A model generated the notes under the pieces. That model did not search any database, was not told the DNA's origin, and worked only from the letters and a program-made list of their open reading frames with translations. From Streptomycetaceae bacterium (lineage in GTDB: Bacteria; Actinomycetota; Actinomycetes; Streptomycetales; Streptomycetaceae), in the NCBI GenBank assembly GCA_019243445.1, contig JAFAUH010000056.1, forward strand, positions 1-62,665: a DNA stretch of 62,665 bases, read 5' to 3'. The position numbers and the translations under genes were made by a program. Of the stretch, positions 8,460 through 28,101 are shown piece after piece; the first letter of the stretch is position 1; each line of letters opens with the position of its first letter.

Positions 8460-11400
8460 TCACCGCGTGGTCGTTGAGCTGGGTGGGGTGGGTGTGCTGT
8501 GGGCGCCGAGCAGGTCGGTGAGGGTTCGCGTGGTGTGGCTGCAGTACTCGGTCAGCAAGGTGAAGTGGCTGCCCGGTGTGGTGGCGCAGGCTGTCAGCCC
8601 GGGCCAGTCCTGCGCACAGGAGCGGGGGGAGGTGAAGGGCAGTTGGTCGGCGGCTTGGAGGAGGAGCAGGGGGGCGGACAGCGTAGTGGGCGTCCACAGC
8701 CGGCCGAACAGGTCGAGGTAGTAGCCCATGGCGGTCAGCCCGGTGTCGTCGTCGGACCAAAACTCGCCGTGTGCTTGTGACCACTGCCGCAAGACCTCGG
8801 CCGATGCCGCTTCGGTGGCCGTGCCGGGGGGCAGGGTGTCGATCAGCACCACGGCCTGGGGATGCGTGCCGCGGGTGTGCAGGCGGTGGGCCGCGGCGTG
8901 GGCTGCCAGGCCGCCGGTGGAAAAGCCGACCAGCGTGAACGGCTTGTTTTCGGCGCACGCCTCGATGGTGGCGGCCAATGCTTCGGCTGCAGCGTCGACG
9001 GTGGCGGGCAGGGGTTGCCCGTCGTGGTAGCCGGGCAGTGACACGGCTGCCACATCGTATTGTCCCTCCAGCGTGGCGGCCAGCCGCTGGTAGGTGAGGT
9101 TGGCTGCGGCGGGGATGAAGGAGTCCAGGCAGATCAGGGCCGGCCGCAGGCCTTCTTGGCGCAGCCAGGTTGCCTGGGGTATGTGCTGGGGTGAGGGGGG
9201 GCTGGAGAAAGTCGGTCGCAGGCGCGCGGCCGCTGCCAGTATGTCGACTCCTTCGCCGGCCCGGTCTTGGCGGATCGCCTCTCGCAGCAAGGTGCCCAAG
9301 CTCCCCGCTGTTCCTTCGCCCTGGGCGGCCCGGGCAGTGGCGGTGGGGGCGAGGGTGTTGCTGTGGGCCAGTTGGTTGTGCAGGTGTGTGGCCAAGGCGG
9401 CGGGGGTGGGGTGGTCAAAGACAGTGGTTGCGGGCAGGCGCAGTCCTGTCGCGGCTGCCAGTCGGTTGCTCATTTCCACGGCAGTTACCGAGTCGAAGCC
9501 CAAGGACCTGAAGCTTGAGTCGGCGGTGATGGCTGTGGGGTCGGGGTGGCTCAAGACGGCGCCGGCGTGGCTGGTGATCAACTCGAGCAGGAAGCGGTGT
9601 CGTTCGGGCTGCGGCATTCCTGCGAACGGCCGGGCTGCATTGTCGGTCTCGGCGGTGGCCGCTCGAGGTGGCGGTGTGGTGGCCAGGTCCGACAAAAGCG
9701 ATACCGGGCCTTGGGCTCGCAATGCGTTCAGCTCCAGGCGGGCCGGTATCAGGAGCGGGAGGTGGCTGTGGGGGCCGGTTCCGACAGCGGCGTCGAGCTG
9801 TCGTAGTCCTTCTTTTGTGGGGATCGGTACGAGCCCGGCGTTGATGGCTTGTGAAATCCCTTGCGGGCCCAGTTGTTCGGCCAGTCCGGATTTTTCTTCC
9901 CACATTCCCCAGGCCAGGGAGGTCGCCGGCAGTCCGTGGTGGCGGCGGTGGCAGGCGAGGGCGTCGAGGAAGGTGTTGGCGGCGGCGTAGTTGCCCTGGC
10001 CGGCCAGTCCGAGGATGCCCACCGAGGAGGAGTACAAGATGAACGCGGCAAGGTCCAGGTGCTGGGTGAGGCGGTGCAGGTGCCAGGCGGTGTGGGCCTT
10101 GGGGTGCAAGACGGTGTCGAGCTGGTCGGCAGTCAGTGTCTGCAGGGGTGCGGGGTCCACTGTTGCGGCGGTGTGGATGACGGCGGTGAGGGGATGGTCG
10201 GTGGGGATGGTGTCCAGCAAGGCGGCCAGGGCGTCGGGGTCGGCGGTGTCGCAGGCGGCGAAGGTGGTGTGCACGCCGAGTTCGGCCAGTTCGGATTGCA
10301 GGTCGGCGGCGCCGGGGGCATCGGGTCCGCGGCGGCTGGCGAGCAGCAGGTGCCGGGCGTGGTGTTCGGTGGCCAGGTGGCGGGCGGCCACGGTGCCCAG
10401 GGCGCCGGTGCCTCCGGTGATCAAGATGGTGCCGTCGGGGTCCGGGGGGCGGGGAACGGTCAAGACGATCTTGCCGGTGTGGGCTGCGTCGCGCATGAGC
10501 TGGAGGGCTCGGGGGGCGTGGCGGATGTCTTGGGCGGTCAGGGGCAGGGGGCGAAGGGCGCCGTGGTGGAACAGTTCGGCGAGCTGGGTCAAGGTGTTGC
10601 GGATGCTGTCGGGGTCTTTGGTCAGCTCGTAGGGCTGGTAGCGGGTGCCGGGGTGGTGCGAGGCGGTGTGTGCGGGGTCGCGCAGGTCGGTTTTGCCCAG
10701 GTCGATCAGGCGTCCGCCGGGGGCGAGCAGGCGCAGTGAGGCGTCGGTGAGCTCGCCGCTGAGGCTGTGCAGGATGACGTCGATTCCGCGGCCTTTGGTT
10801 GCGGCGCGCAAGTGCTGTTCGAAGGCGGAGTCCCGGGAGGAGGCCAGGTGGGAGTCCTTCAGGCCGGCGGCGCGTAGGGCGGCGTGTTTGCTGGGGTGTG
10901 CGGTGGCGTAGATGTCCGCGCCGAGGTGCTGGGCGATCTGGAGGGCGGCCATGCCGACGCCTCCGGCGGCGGCGTGCACAAGTACCGTCTCGCCGGGCTG
11001 GAGAGCGGCGGTGTCGATGAGGCTTTGCCAGGCGGTGAGGAAGGCGCCGGGAACGGTGGCGGCCTGGGCAAATGTCCAGTCCTGCGGAATGGGGGTGAGG
11101 TTGCGGTGGTCGGTGACCGTCAAAGGGCCCATCGCCCCTTCCCAGGCCAGGCCCATCACGCGGTCTCCAGGGTGGAGGTCTTGCACGCCGGGGCCGGTTT
11201 CGACCACCACTCCTGCCAACTCGCTGCCGATCTTCCCGGGCTCGGGGTAGATGCCCAAAGTGATCAGCACGTCGCGGAAGTTGATCCCGGCTGCGCGTAC
11301 GGCGACGCGGACCTGTCCGTGTGAGAGGGGGGCATCAGCCTGGGGGCAGGGTGCCAAGGTGAGGTCTTCCAGGCTGCCGGTGGGCTGTTCGCGCACGGTC

Positions 11401-14400
11401 AGGTGCCAGGCCGGTTGTCCGGCCGGTGCTATGAGCGCGGCAGCGGTGTCGGTCCTGGCCAGGCGGGGGACGAGCAATCGGCCGCGGCGCAGGGCCAGTT
11501 GCGGTTCGCTGTCGGCCAATGCGGTGGCCAGTGCTGCGGGCAGGTGCTGCCAGGAGGCGTCGTGGTCGTCGATGTCGAGCAGGACGAACCGGCCGGGATG
11601 CTCCAGGTGGGCTGTGCGCAGCAGACCCCACGCGGGCGCCTGGGCGAGGTCGGCGATGTCTTGCTCGTCTGCTGTGGAGATCGCGCCGGTGGTCATGACC
11701 ACCAGCGGGCAGTTTTCAGTGCCCTGGTGGGCCAGCCATGCCTGGACGGCGGCGAGGAGGTCGGTCGTGAGGTGGCGTGCGGCGTGCTCGACGGTGCTGT
11801 CCGGACGCGCGGCGCACGCAAGGATTGCCACTTGAGGGCCCGGGCGGGGTGTCAGGGCGTCAAGGGCGGGGCTGATGCCGGTGTACAGCTGTGGGTCGGT
11901 GTCGGCCAGCCGAAGGGTGCGTGCAAGCGGGGGCAGGGTGTGGTCGGGGATGATCCAGCAGGCGGTGTGCGGTGGCGGTGTGGTGGCCAGGGCTGCATCG
12001 CGCCAGTGCAGGCGGTAGGAAGGCGTGCTGGGGCTGTAGGTGTGGGCGAGAGTTGGGCAAGTGAGGGAGCGAAGTGCCAAGGATTCGATTGCGGCGACGG
12101 GCCTGCCGGCTTGGTCGGCCAGTCGAAGTGAGTAGGTGCTGTGGCCGGGCGGGCAGGAGTCCTCTGTGGTGGTCGACAGGTGGCCGCGCAGCGCAGTGAT
12201 GCCCTCGCGGTAGATGCTCACACCGGACAGGGAGAAAAGCATCTGGGGTTGTTGCACCTGTGCGGGGGTTGTCGCTGTTGCCATCAGGCATGCCTGCAGG
12301 CCTGCGTCAAGGAGGGTGGGGTGCAAGGCGTATCCCGTGTATGCCTTGTCGTGGCCCGGTGGCAGGCAGGCTTCGAGGTAGATGTTGTTGCCGCTGCGCC
12401 AGGCGGCGGTGATCCGCTGGAAGGCGGGGCCGAGGGCGATGCCTTGTTCGGTCAGGCGTTTGTAGAGCACCTCGAGGTCGACAAGTTGGGCGTCGGTGGG
12501 CGGCCAGGCCTGCATCTGCGGCCATGCGGGGGCGGTGCGGTGGGGGGTGGTGAGTATGCCGGTGGCGTGGCGGGTCCAGCCCGGTTCGCCCTCGGCGGTC
12601 TCGGTGGCGCCGGCCGGCAGGCGGAAGTACAAATCTGCCGGGCACCATCCTTGGGCCGTGCTCGCCCCGATGCGCACCTGGATCTGCACTGAGGAGTGTG
12701 CAGGCAAGGGCAGAGGCGTCCGTAAGGAGAGTTCGTCAAGGCGGCTGTATCCGAGCTGGGTGCCGGCGCACATCATCAGCTCGGCGGTCACGGCGCCGGC
12801 CATTGTGGCGGTGCCGTCCACTACGTGGTCGCGCAGCCAGGGGTGTTCCTGGGTGGAGATGCTGCCGGTGAAAATCCAGCCTTGCTGGTCGGCGACTTCG
12901 AGTTGGGCATCGAGGAAGGGATGCGTCATCGTGGTCAGGCTTGTGCCTGCAGTCCGTTGCCGCGCTGAGGTGGCCTGCAGCCAGTAGCGGCGGCGTTGGA
13001 AGGGATAGGTGGGCAGTTCCACACGGTCGGCGTGGGCAAGCAGTTGTGTCCAGTCAAGGGAGCCCCCGCCGACGTGGAGACAGGCCAGTGCGGTGGTGAA
13101 GACGCGTAGTTCGTCACGGCCTTTGCGCAAGGTGGGTTTCCACTTGGCTTGCGGCGTGCCGGCGTGCACAGGTGTGCTTGGGTGTGCCTGGCCCAGCGCC
13201 GTCAGTACGGCGTCCGGTCCGATCTCCAAGAAGGTGGTGGTGTCATGGGTGCGCAACCATGTGACAGCGTCGGCGAAGCGTACCGTGCCCCGTGCGTGGC
13301 GGGCCCAGTACTCGGGCGAGCAGGCCTGCTCCGGGGAAAGGGCGGTGCCGGTGAGGGTGGAGATCAAGGGGATGGCGGGGGGCTGCAGGTCAAGGTCGGC
13401 TGCTTTGCGCCTGAGGTCGCCGACAATGGGGTCGAGGTGCAAAGAGTGGAAGGCGTGGCTGACGCGTAGGGGGCGGGCGCGGCGACCGCGGGCCTGCCAG
13501 TGCTCGGCGATGCGCGAGACGGTGTCGTGGTCGCCGGAGATCACAGTTGAGGAAGGTGCGTTGACTGCGGCGATGTCCACTTGGTGCTCGTGGCCGGACA
13601 AGCTGGCCAAGACTTCCTTTTCGCTTGCTTCTATGGTGGTCATCGCTCCGGTGGCCGGGAGCGCTTGCATGAGCCGGCCGCGTGCGGTGACGAACATGGC
13701 CGCATCGGCCAGGGACAACACGCCGGCGACGTGGGCAGCGGCGATTTCGCCGACGGAGTGGCCGGCCACGAAGTCGGGGGTGAATCCGAGGCGCTCCACT
13801 GTGCGGTACAGCGCGACTTGGAGTGCGAACAAGGCGGCTTGGAGGAAGTCGGTGCGGTCGAGCAGTCCGGCCTCGGCACTGCCTTGTTCGGCGAACATCA
13901 CCTGCTGCAGCGGTCGCGGCAGGTGCGGGTCGAGCTGTGCGCAGGTTTCTTGGAGCGCTTGGGCGAACAGGGGGGAATGTGTATGCAGGCCACGGCCCAT
14001 TCCCGGCCATTGGCAGCCCTGGCCGGAGAACAAGAATGCGGTCTTGCCCGCAGGGGCGCGCACTCCTTGGGTGAGGCCTGCTGCAGGCCGGCCATGGGCC
14101 AAGGCGTCGAGTGCGGCGAGGGTGCCTGCGCGGTCCGCGGCGGTGAGGACCGCCCGGTGCTCGAGGTGATCTCGGGTGGTGGCCAAGGAGTACCCGATGG
14201 CAGCGAGGTCGGCTTGCGGGCAGTCGGTGACCATCTGGGAGAGTTGCGCTGCTTGTGCCTGAAGCCCTTGGGGCGAGGCGGCGGACAGCGGCCATATGAT
14301 CCCTGGGGCGTTGACCGCCAAAGGCGGTGGCGCGCTGTGCGGTGAGTCACCGGGGGGCGGGGCTTGCTCAAGGATGAGGTGGGCGTTGGTACCGGAGATG

Positions 14401-15790
14401 CCGAATGAGGACACTCCCGCTCGCCGGGGCCGCCCGTGCTCGGGCCAAGAGCGCTGGTGGGTGAGCAGTTCTACTGCACCTTTGGACCATGCCACGTGGC
14501 GGGAGGGGACTTCGGCATGCAGTGTCTTTGGCAACTGGCCGTGCTGGAGGGCCAAGACCGTTTTGATGACGCCGGCGACGCCGGCTGCCGCCTGCGCGTG
14601 GCCGATGTTGGACTTCAGCGAGCCCAGCCACAAGGGCTGGTCGTCGGGGCGGTTTTGGCCGTAGGTGTTGATCAGGGCGTTGGCTTCGATGGGGTCGCCC
14701 AGCGTGGTGCCGGTGCCGTGGGCTTCCACCGCGTCCACCTCGCAAGGTGCCAGACCTGCGTTGGCCAGTGCGTGGCGGATCACCTGTTCTTGGGCCGGGC
14801 CGTTCGGGGCGGTCAGACCATTGCTGGTTCCGTCCTGGTTGAGGGCGCTGCCCCGGATGACGGCCAGGACCGGATGACCGGCTTGAACCGCATCGGATAA
14901 ACGTTCCAGTAACAGCATCCCCACACCCTCGGCGAATCCGGTGCCGTCGGCGCCGTCGGCGAACGCTTTGCACCGCCCGTCCGGGGCCAGGCCCCCCTGT
15001 CGGTTGAACTCGACGAACACCTCGGGGGTGGCCATGACGGTGGCGCCGCCGGCCAGGGCGAAAGAGCATTCGCCGGTGCGCAGCGACCGCACTGCCAGAT
15101 GCACGGCGGTCAAGGAGGAAGAACAGGCGGTGTCCACGGTCAGGGCCGGTCCGGTCAATCCGAGCGTGTAGGCGATCCGGCCGGAGGCGATGCTGGTCAA
15201 ACTGCCCTGCAGGCGGTATCCCTCCACGCTGGGGGCGAGCCGGTCAAGGGGAGGAAGGTAGGCCTGGTGGGTGGTGCCGACAAAAACGCCGGTCGGATTT
15301 TCCCGCAAGGTTGCCGGCAAGATTGCGGCGCGTTCCATCACCTCCCAGACGGTCTCCAGCAACAGCCGCTGCTGTGGGTCGGTCGCCAGCGCTTCGCGGT
15401 CGGAGATCTTGAAGAAGCCGGCGTCGAACCAGGCCGCCTCCGGCAAGAACCCGCCTTGGCGGGCAGGGGAGGACTGCAGGTGGTCCAGGTCGGGGTCATA
15501 CAGGCGCTCAAGGTCCCAGCCCCGGTCGGTGGGGAATTCCCCCACCGCATCTGTCCCGGTGGCGACCAGTTGCCACAGCTGCTCGGGTGAGCTGACACCA
15601 CCAGGCAGCCGGCATCCCATCGCGACCACGGCGATGGGCTCTTGCGCGGCGCCGAGCAGCTTGTGGTTCGTCCGCTTCAGCTGCTCGTTGGCTACCAGGC
15701 TGCGCCGCAGTGCCTCGATGAGGTTTTCGGAAGTGTTGTTCACGGTCGACTCCGTACTGGTGGCCGTGCTGCGGACGTAGTCGGTCGAGG

Positions 15791-15794
<4 letters not shown>
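8460..15794 (-). CDS. cfa7: Modular type I PKS, Cfa7-like: KS-AT-DH-ER-KR-ACP-TE
   Basis: 2444 aa, one module plus thioesterase. N-terminal docking coiled coil (about 20-45); KS (about 50-475; Cys in DTACSSS, His in EAHGTGT and SNIGH); AT (about 590-895) with GHSVGE and HAFH, the malonyl-CoA signature; DH (about 980-1260; [10 protein letters not shown], where the last Pro of HxxxGxxxxP is Ala); ER (about 1555-1860; [11 protein letters not shown]); KR (about 1865-2050; GGTGALG, Tyr in QGNYAAAN); ACP (LGFDSV); TE (GFSTGG, His in GSHFTLL). The ATG overlaps the cfa6 stop (ATGA). It should add a malonyl unit, reduce it fully if all domains work, and release the acid or ring. The Pseudomonas Cfa7 I remember is shorter and lacks ER. 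Confidence 0.88.
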
Positions 15795-24004
<8,210 letters not shown>

Positions 24005-24016
24005 GCTCAACCTCCG

Positions 24017-25429
24017 CTATGCGACAACGGACTTGCGCCAACCCAGCTGTGATGCCGGGTGGATCAGCACATGCGCCGGCTGCTCACATCGGAGCAGGTA
24101 TTTCGCGAGCCGCCGCCGAAGCTCTCGATCATCGACCGAGTCTACGTCCTCGCAATATACATCGAGGGTGAAGACGATGTCACCGGCAGCGTTCTGATGG
24201 GTCCATGCCTGCGCTCCCGCCACTTCAGGGATCGTTTCCGCTATCGTGCACACCGACTTCAAGCAGACCTTCTCACCGCGGCTGATCATGTAACTCGGCC
24301 GGCGGTTACGGAAGAACAGATAGCCCTCGTCGTCCATCTCGAACAAGTCCCCGGTACTGACCAGGGTTTTGGTGTCGCCGACAAGGCTGAGGGGCGCATC
24401 GCGCCAGCCGATCCTGCGCAGCATCCCGGTGTCGGTCTTGACAATCAGCTCGCCGACTTTGTCACCGGGGTTCGCGGTGCGCAGGCGGGTGCGGACACCG
24501 GGGAGCGGCAGCCCCACCGAGGCGTAGCGCTCAGGCGGCTCCAGGTGGGCGGCCAGTGTGGAGACACGGGGGCCGGCCTCGGTCAGACCGTAGGTGAGGT
24601 AGAGCTCCAGGCCCGGGTTGCGCTCCAGCACATCCGCCACGCACGAGGCCTCCAGCGCGCTGCCCCCCACTGTCAGGCGGCGCAAGGGCACAGGAAGCTT
24701 TTGGCCCGTCAGACGCCAGGAGTCGACCATCGCAGGCGTCAAGGAGGACACTGTGACCTGGTGGTCTTGGATGGTCCGCGCGTAGCGCGAGGGTGTGAAC
24801 GGCGGCCCTGCGATGACCGCTTTGCCCCCCAGGGCAAAAGTCCCCAGCATCTGGGCGACGAAGGCGTAGGAGTAATGCATGGGGAGGTTGATCAAGACGG
24901 TGTCGGCAGCGGTTTGACCGATTGCCTGCACATGGCGGGCGGCGTTGAGAAGGAGTGACTCAACGCGGTGCAGACAGCCGCTGAAGACGCCGGAGGTGCC
25001 GGAGGTCAAAAGGATGATCTCGCCAGGCCGGCAGTGGCGCACCTGCACTTCGCGCAAGAACACAAGCTGGGCGCTCGGGCTGATGATGCGCGGCATTTCG
25101 CCGTTGTGCAGCTCAGGCGGGATCCTCGGTGCGATGAGTGCGTCCGCTCCCAGTGCGTGGGCCATCCGCTCGATCCTGGACGGCGGCGCCGAGGGCGGCA
25201 ACAGCACCGGGACCGCGCCGTGGGCCAGCAAGGCGAGCACCACGGTGATGAACTGCCGGCCGTTGGGCATCGCCACCATGACGGGCCTTCCCGGCTCAAT
25301 GCCGAGCAGGTGGATCTCCTCGGCGATCGCGTCGAACCCGGGATGCTGGAGCCGGGGTTGATCGACCTGGACGAGATCGCGGAGAAAGCCTTGTACTGCG
25401 CCCGGCTCGATGGTGCTGACGGTCTTCAT
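24017..25429 (-). CDS. cfa5: Acyl-AMP ligase, Cfa5-like
   Basis: 470 aa ANL enzyme: LLTSGTSGVFSG (phosphate loop without the usual PK), LTYGLTEAGPR, STGDLFEMDDEGY, RRPSYMISRGEKV, and a Lys in GWRKSVVA at the extreme C-terminus. It starts 2 nt after the cfa4 stop, with its ribosome site (AGGGAG) inside the cfa4 end, and ends 12 bp before the Cfa6-like start. In coronafacic acid synthesis the Cfa1-Cfa5 proteins build the five-ring starter (2-carboxy-2-cyclopentenone) that primes Cfa6; Cfa5 is the presumed starter ligase. The exact substrate is not visible in the sequence. Confidence 0.8.
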   Translation of the reverse strand: MKTVSTIEPGAVQGFLRDLVQVDQPRLQHPGFDAIAEEIHLLGIEPGRPVMVAMPNGRQFITVVLALLAHGAVPVLLPPSAPPSRIERMAHALGADALIAPRIPPELHNGEMPRIISPSAQLVFLREVQVRHCRPGEIILLTSGTSGVFSGCLHRVESLLLNAARHVQAIGQTAADTVLINLPMHYSYAFVAQMLGTFALGGKAVIAGPPFTPSRYARTIQDHQVTVSSLTPAMVDSWRLTGQKLPVPLRRLTVGGSALEASCVADVLERNPGLELYLTYGLTEAGPRVSTLAAHLEPPERYASVGLPLPGVRTRLRTANPGDKVGELIVKTDTGMLRRIGWRDAPLSLVGDTKTLVSTGDLFEMDDEGYLFFRNRRPSYMISRGEKVCLKSVCTIAETIPEVAGAQAWTHQNAAGDIVFTLDVYCEDVDSVDDRELRRRLAKYLLRCEQPAHVLIHPASQLGWRKSVVA

Positions 25430-25430
25430 T

Positions 25431-25961
25431 TCAGTCTCCCTGCCCTGTCTTTTTGAAGATCGTGCTTGTGACGCGATGACCCGCTGCGCCTGCTGTGTGG
25501 GATGTGAGGAGCACATGGGCCGCTGAATGCTGACCCAGCCAGATGCCGGCGAGGACCTTCGCGAAGGGAAGGCCTTTTTCCGCAGGCATCGACAAGGTCA
25601 TACTGGGACCGCTGAAGCCGAGAAGTTGCGAAGGAAGGCTGCAGACCGATCCGGGGTTTGCTCCAGAAAACCGCAGCGGCGAGATGCGGCCTGCCGGAAT
25701 CGCCGCTGCGATCTCGCGCATGGTGTGGATGGTGCACTGATCGCTCACGACGATATGCCCCACGGACTCCCGCTCCGACAAAAATTCCTCGCCGCAGTCG
25801 TCGACTGCGTGCTCCACTGCATCGAGCACGAGCCAGGAGAGGGGGTCGGCGTAGAGGGAAGCTTTCCGCTTCGGCCGTAGACCGGACAGGTCGGGCGCCG
25901 TGGCAACCCCTTGGCCGACGATTGCCATGCCGCACGTGTGCACCGCGGTGAGTTCATTCAT
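25431..25961 (-). CDS. cfa4: Cfa4-like half-ketosynthase, no catalytic Cys
   Basis: 176 aa. The sequence follows the N-terminal half of a thiolase-fold ketosynthase (MAIVGQGV start, DAVEHAVDDCG, GHIVVSDQ, then GFSGPSMTLSMPAEKGLPFA and AHVLLTSH where KS enzymes have the nucleophile elbow and GG turn). At the elbow it has SMPAEKG, with no Cys. The whole C-terminal half with the catalytic His residues is absent. ATG 25961 overlaps the cfa3 stop (ATGA), so the two proteins are made together; a non-catalytic partner of Cfa3, like a chain-length factor, is a reasonable inference. Size and position match cfa4. Confidence 0.7.
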   Translation of the reverse strand: MNELTAVHTCGMAIVGQGVATAPDLSGLRPKRKASLYADPLSWLVLDAVEHAVDDCGEEFLSERESVGHIVVSDQCTIHTMREIAAAIPAGRISPLRFSGANPGSVCSLPSQLLGFSGPSMTLSMPAEKGLPFAKVLAGIWLGQHSAAHVLLTSHTAGAAGHRVTSTIFKKTGQGD

Positions 25962-27100
25962 GCCACTGCGCTCCCGGACCCTTGGAAGACAAGGCAGGTG
26001 TTGAAGCCTCCGAACCCGAGTGTGACGCTGATCCCCGCCCCCGGATCAATCTTCATGGGCTTCTTCGACGGAATCGGCAAGCTGAGATGCGGGAGGGGTT
26101 CTTGCAGGCCGTGGACGGGGGGTGCCAATTTTGTTTCCAGGGCCTGGAGTACGGCTATTGCTTCTATCGCGCCGGTCGCGCCGAGTGTGTGCCCGAACGC
26201 CCCTTTGGTGGCGAACACCACAGGCGGGCGGGGTACATCGGAGAACACCTGCGCGTAGGCCCGGGCTTCCACCTCGTCGTTCACCGGCGTTCCGGAGCCG
26301 TGCGCGTTGACGACGGCGACATCCGCCGGGGTGATGCCTGCGGTGCGCAAGGCGCGTCGGACCGCCAAGACCACATTGCGACCAGAAGGGTCGGGGGCCA
26401 CCGCGCTGGCCGCGTCGTTCGATGATCCCGCGCCGGCCAGGACTCCGCGCGGGCGGGCTCCTCGGGCTCGAGCCCGTGCCGCGGACTCGAGCACCAAGAA
26501 CGCCGCGCCCTCACCGAGCAGCGTTCCGTGATGATTGATGTCGAAAGCGCGAAGGTCGTCACAAGCCATGGTTCCCAGGCGCGAATGACCGAGTCGTTTT
26601 CCCAGCGTGAGCACATCTGCCCCGCCGCACACGCAAATCTGCGCAGCGCCCGCCTGGAGGAGGCCAAGCCCGGCCAAGACGGCGTCAGAACCTGCCGAAC
26701 AGGCGGTGGTGACGGTGACGGGCTCTGCTACACATCCGGCGTCCCGCACCGCCCTGGCCGACCATGGGGACAAAGTGGTGGTTTCGGGCATCTCCAGATG
26801 GGGGCCGTAGCTGGTCCCGAGCACAGGAAGGACACCCGGGTCCTGCGGGTCGATCCCCGCGTCCTGCAGTGCCCTCGACAGCGTGGCGCGCGTGATCTCG
26901 TGCTGGCGCTCCCTTGCGGGCCAGCCCCTGGGGATCTCGGGCACCATCGCCGCCCGCGTGCTGCGCAACGGGCAAGACGATGCGACCTCGCCCATACCGC
27001 AGACGTCGGCCAAAAGCGCTTCCCACACCGTGCCCACGCCGGCGCCAAGAGCTGTCGACCAGGCCATCCCGGTGACCCAGATCTGGGAGTCGGTGCTCAC
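25958..27100 (-). CDS. cfa3: FabF-type beta-ketoacyl-ACP synthase, Cfa3-like
   Basis: 380 aa, complete KAS II fold with Cys in TTACSAGSD and His residues in NAHGSGTPVND and FGHTLGATG; the glycine-rich end is GFGGFNT. The GTG start at 27100 overlaps the dehydratase stop (GTGA). The protein should condense a short starter with malonyl on the stand-alone ACP encoded two genes upstream, building the ring precursor for the modular PKS. The Cfa4-like half-KS follows with a 4-nt overlap and may be its partner. Confidence 0.85.
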   Translation of the reverse strand: MSTDSQIWVTGMAWSTALGAGVGTVWEALLADVCGMGEVASSCPLRSTRAAMVPEIPRGWPARERQHEITRATLSRALQDAGIDPQDPGVLPVLGTSYGPHLEMPETTTLSPWSARAVRDAGCVAEPVTVTTACSAGSDAVLAGLGLLQAGAAQICVCGGADVLTLGKRLGHSRLGTMACDDLRAFDINHHGTLLGEGAAFLVLESAARARARGARPRGVLAGAGSSNDAASAVAPDPSGRNVVLAVRRALRTAGITPADVAVVNAHGSGTPVNDEVEARAYAQVFSDVPRPPVVFATKGAFGHTLGATGAIEAIAVLQALETKLAPPVHGLQEPLPHLSLPIPSKKPMKIDPGAGISVTLGFGGFNTCLVFQGSGSAVA

Positions 27101-27591
27101 CACAGCTGGGGCCCCAGCTCTGCGATTTTGAGACGGGCGAGCGTTCCTTTGACCATGGCGACGCACTCCTCGGACACCTGCGCCCGCGCTGCGAAGGTGA
27201 GGAACTTGCCGCGGAGGCTCTCGCAGGTCGTGGTGAAGACGATCTGATCGCCGGGAACGGCCACACGAGTGAATTTGGCCTTGACCGATCCGACCAAAGT
27301 GATTTCGTCATCGGCCAGTGGCGAGGTCGACAACTGAAGCAAAATGATCGCCGATTGGGCAATCGCCTGCATCATGTGGCTGGCGGGGAAGATTCCGCGT
27401 TCGGGGAAGTGCCCGGAGATGGCGTCGGTCTGCCCGGAGACGACCATGAGGCTCTTCAGGTACTCGCCGGGCTCATAGTCCACCACACGGTCGAGGTAAA
27501 CCATGGGGTGGCTGTGCCGCAACCAGCCTTTGAGTTCCGTGAACCCCATGGTCCTCGGTTCGCGCGCCCCGGCGTTCGTCGTCTCGGCCAT
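27097..27591 (-). CDS. cfa2: FabZ-like hot-dog dehydratase, Cfa2-like
   Basis: 164 aa hot-dog protein: HPMVYLDRVVDYEPGEYL, SGHFPERGIFPASHMMQAIAQSA, and later FTRVAVPGDQI. The FabZ catalytic His (GHFP) is present, but the Glu of the FabZ LEAMAQ motif is Gln here (MMQAIAQ). ATG 27591 shares its A with the ACP stop (TGATG). In the coronafacate pathway it would dehydrate the ACP-bound hydroxy intermediate of the cyclopentenone starter. The Gln could mean altered chemistry, or be normal for Cfa2 proteins; I cannot tell from one sequence. Confidence 0.8.
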   Translation of the reverse strand: MAETTNAGAREPRTMGFTELKGWLRHSHPMVYLDRVVDYEPGEYLKSLMVVSGQTDAISGHFPERGIFPASHMMQAIAQSAIILLQLSTSPLADDEITLVGSVKAKFTRVAVPGDQIVFTTTCESLRGKFLTFAARAQVSEECVAMVKGTLARLKIAELGPQLW

Positions 27592-27860
27592 CAACTCTTC
27601 GCCTCCTCGGGGAGCGACTCGCGAAGGCGTGAAACCAAATGGGTCAGCGTCCGGACCGAGGAGAAGTTCTCCGGGACGAAGTCCTCGTCCGATATCACCA
27701 CACCGAACAGGTACTCGCATTGGGTGCGAAGTTCGGTGAACCCGAGCGAGTCGAGCCCGAGGACGTCCCGCAGATTGTCATCCAGGCCGATCTCCGATGG
27801 CGGGACATCGACGAATAAATCGTCGATCAGAATTTGCTTCACGATCGTTTCGATGTTCAC
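27591..27860 (-). CDS. cfa1: Stand-alone acyl carrier protein, Cfa1-like
   Basis: 89 aa ACP with the phosphopantetheine site in LGLDSLGFTELR and an acidic helical body. The frame is open further upstream, but GTG 27860 has a GGAGA site just before it and gives normal ACP length. Leu15 is a TTA codon (27816-27818), rare in Streptomyces and normally read by the bldA tRNA. As first gene of the operon it would carry the growing starter for Cfa2-Cfa4. Confidence 0.85.
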   Translation of the reverse strand: MNIETIVKQILIDDLFVDVPPSEIGLDDNLRDVLGLDSLGFTELRTQCEYLFGVVISDEDFVPENFSSVRTLTHLVSRLRESLPEEAKS

Positions 27861-28101
27861 AGTACAGTCTCCTTTATTGTCGGCCGAAGCGCCTCGAGCG
27901 TGCCTTTTCGCGCAGTCGGGACGAGGCATGGTGAGCCGAAAGCGCACCACCCCGGAAGGTCAAGGCGGCCGGCGCACCCGAGCCGCCCCGCCGAGGCATG
28001 GAAAGCCGTTCAGGCGCCGAACAATGCCTTGAAGTCAGGTGATGAAGGACGCGACGGCGGCTCCCCGGACCGGAGAGATCGCGGTAGCGAACATGCCACC
28101 A

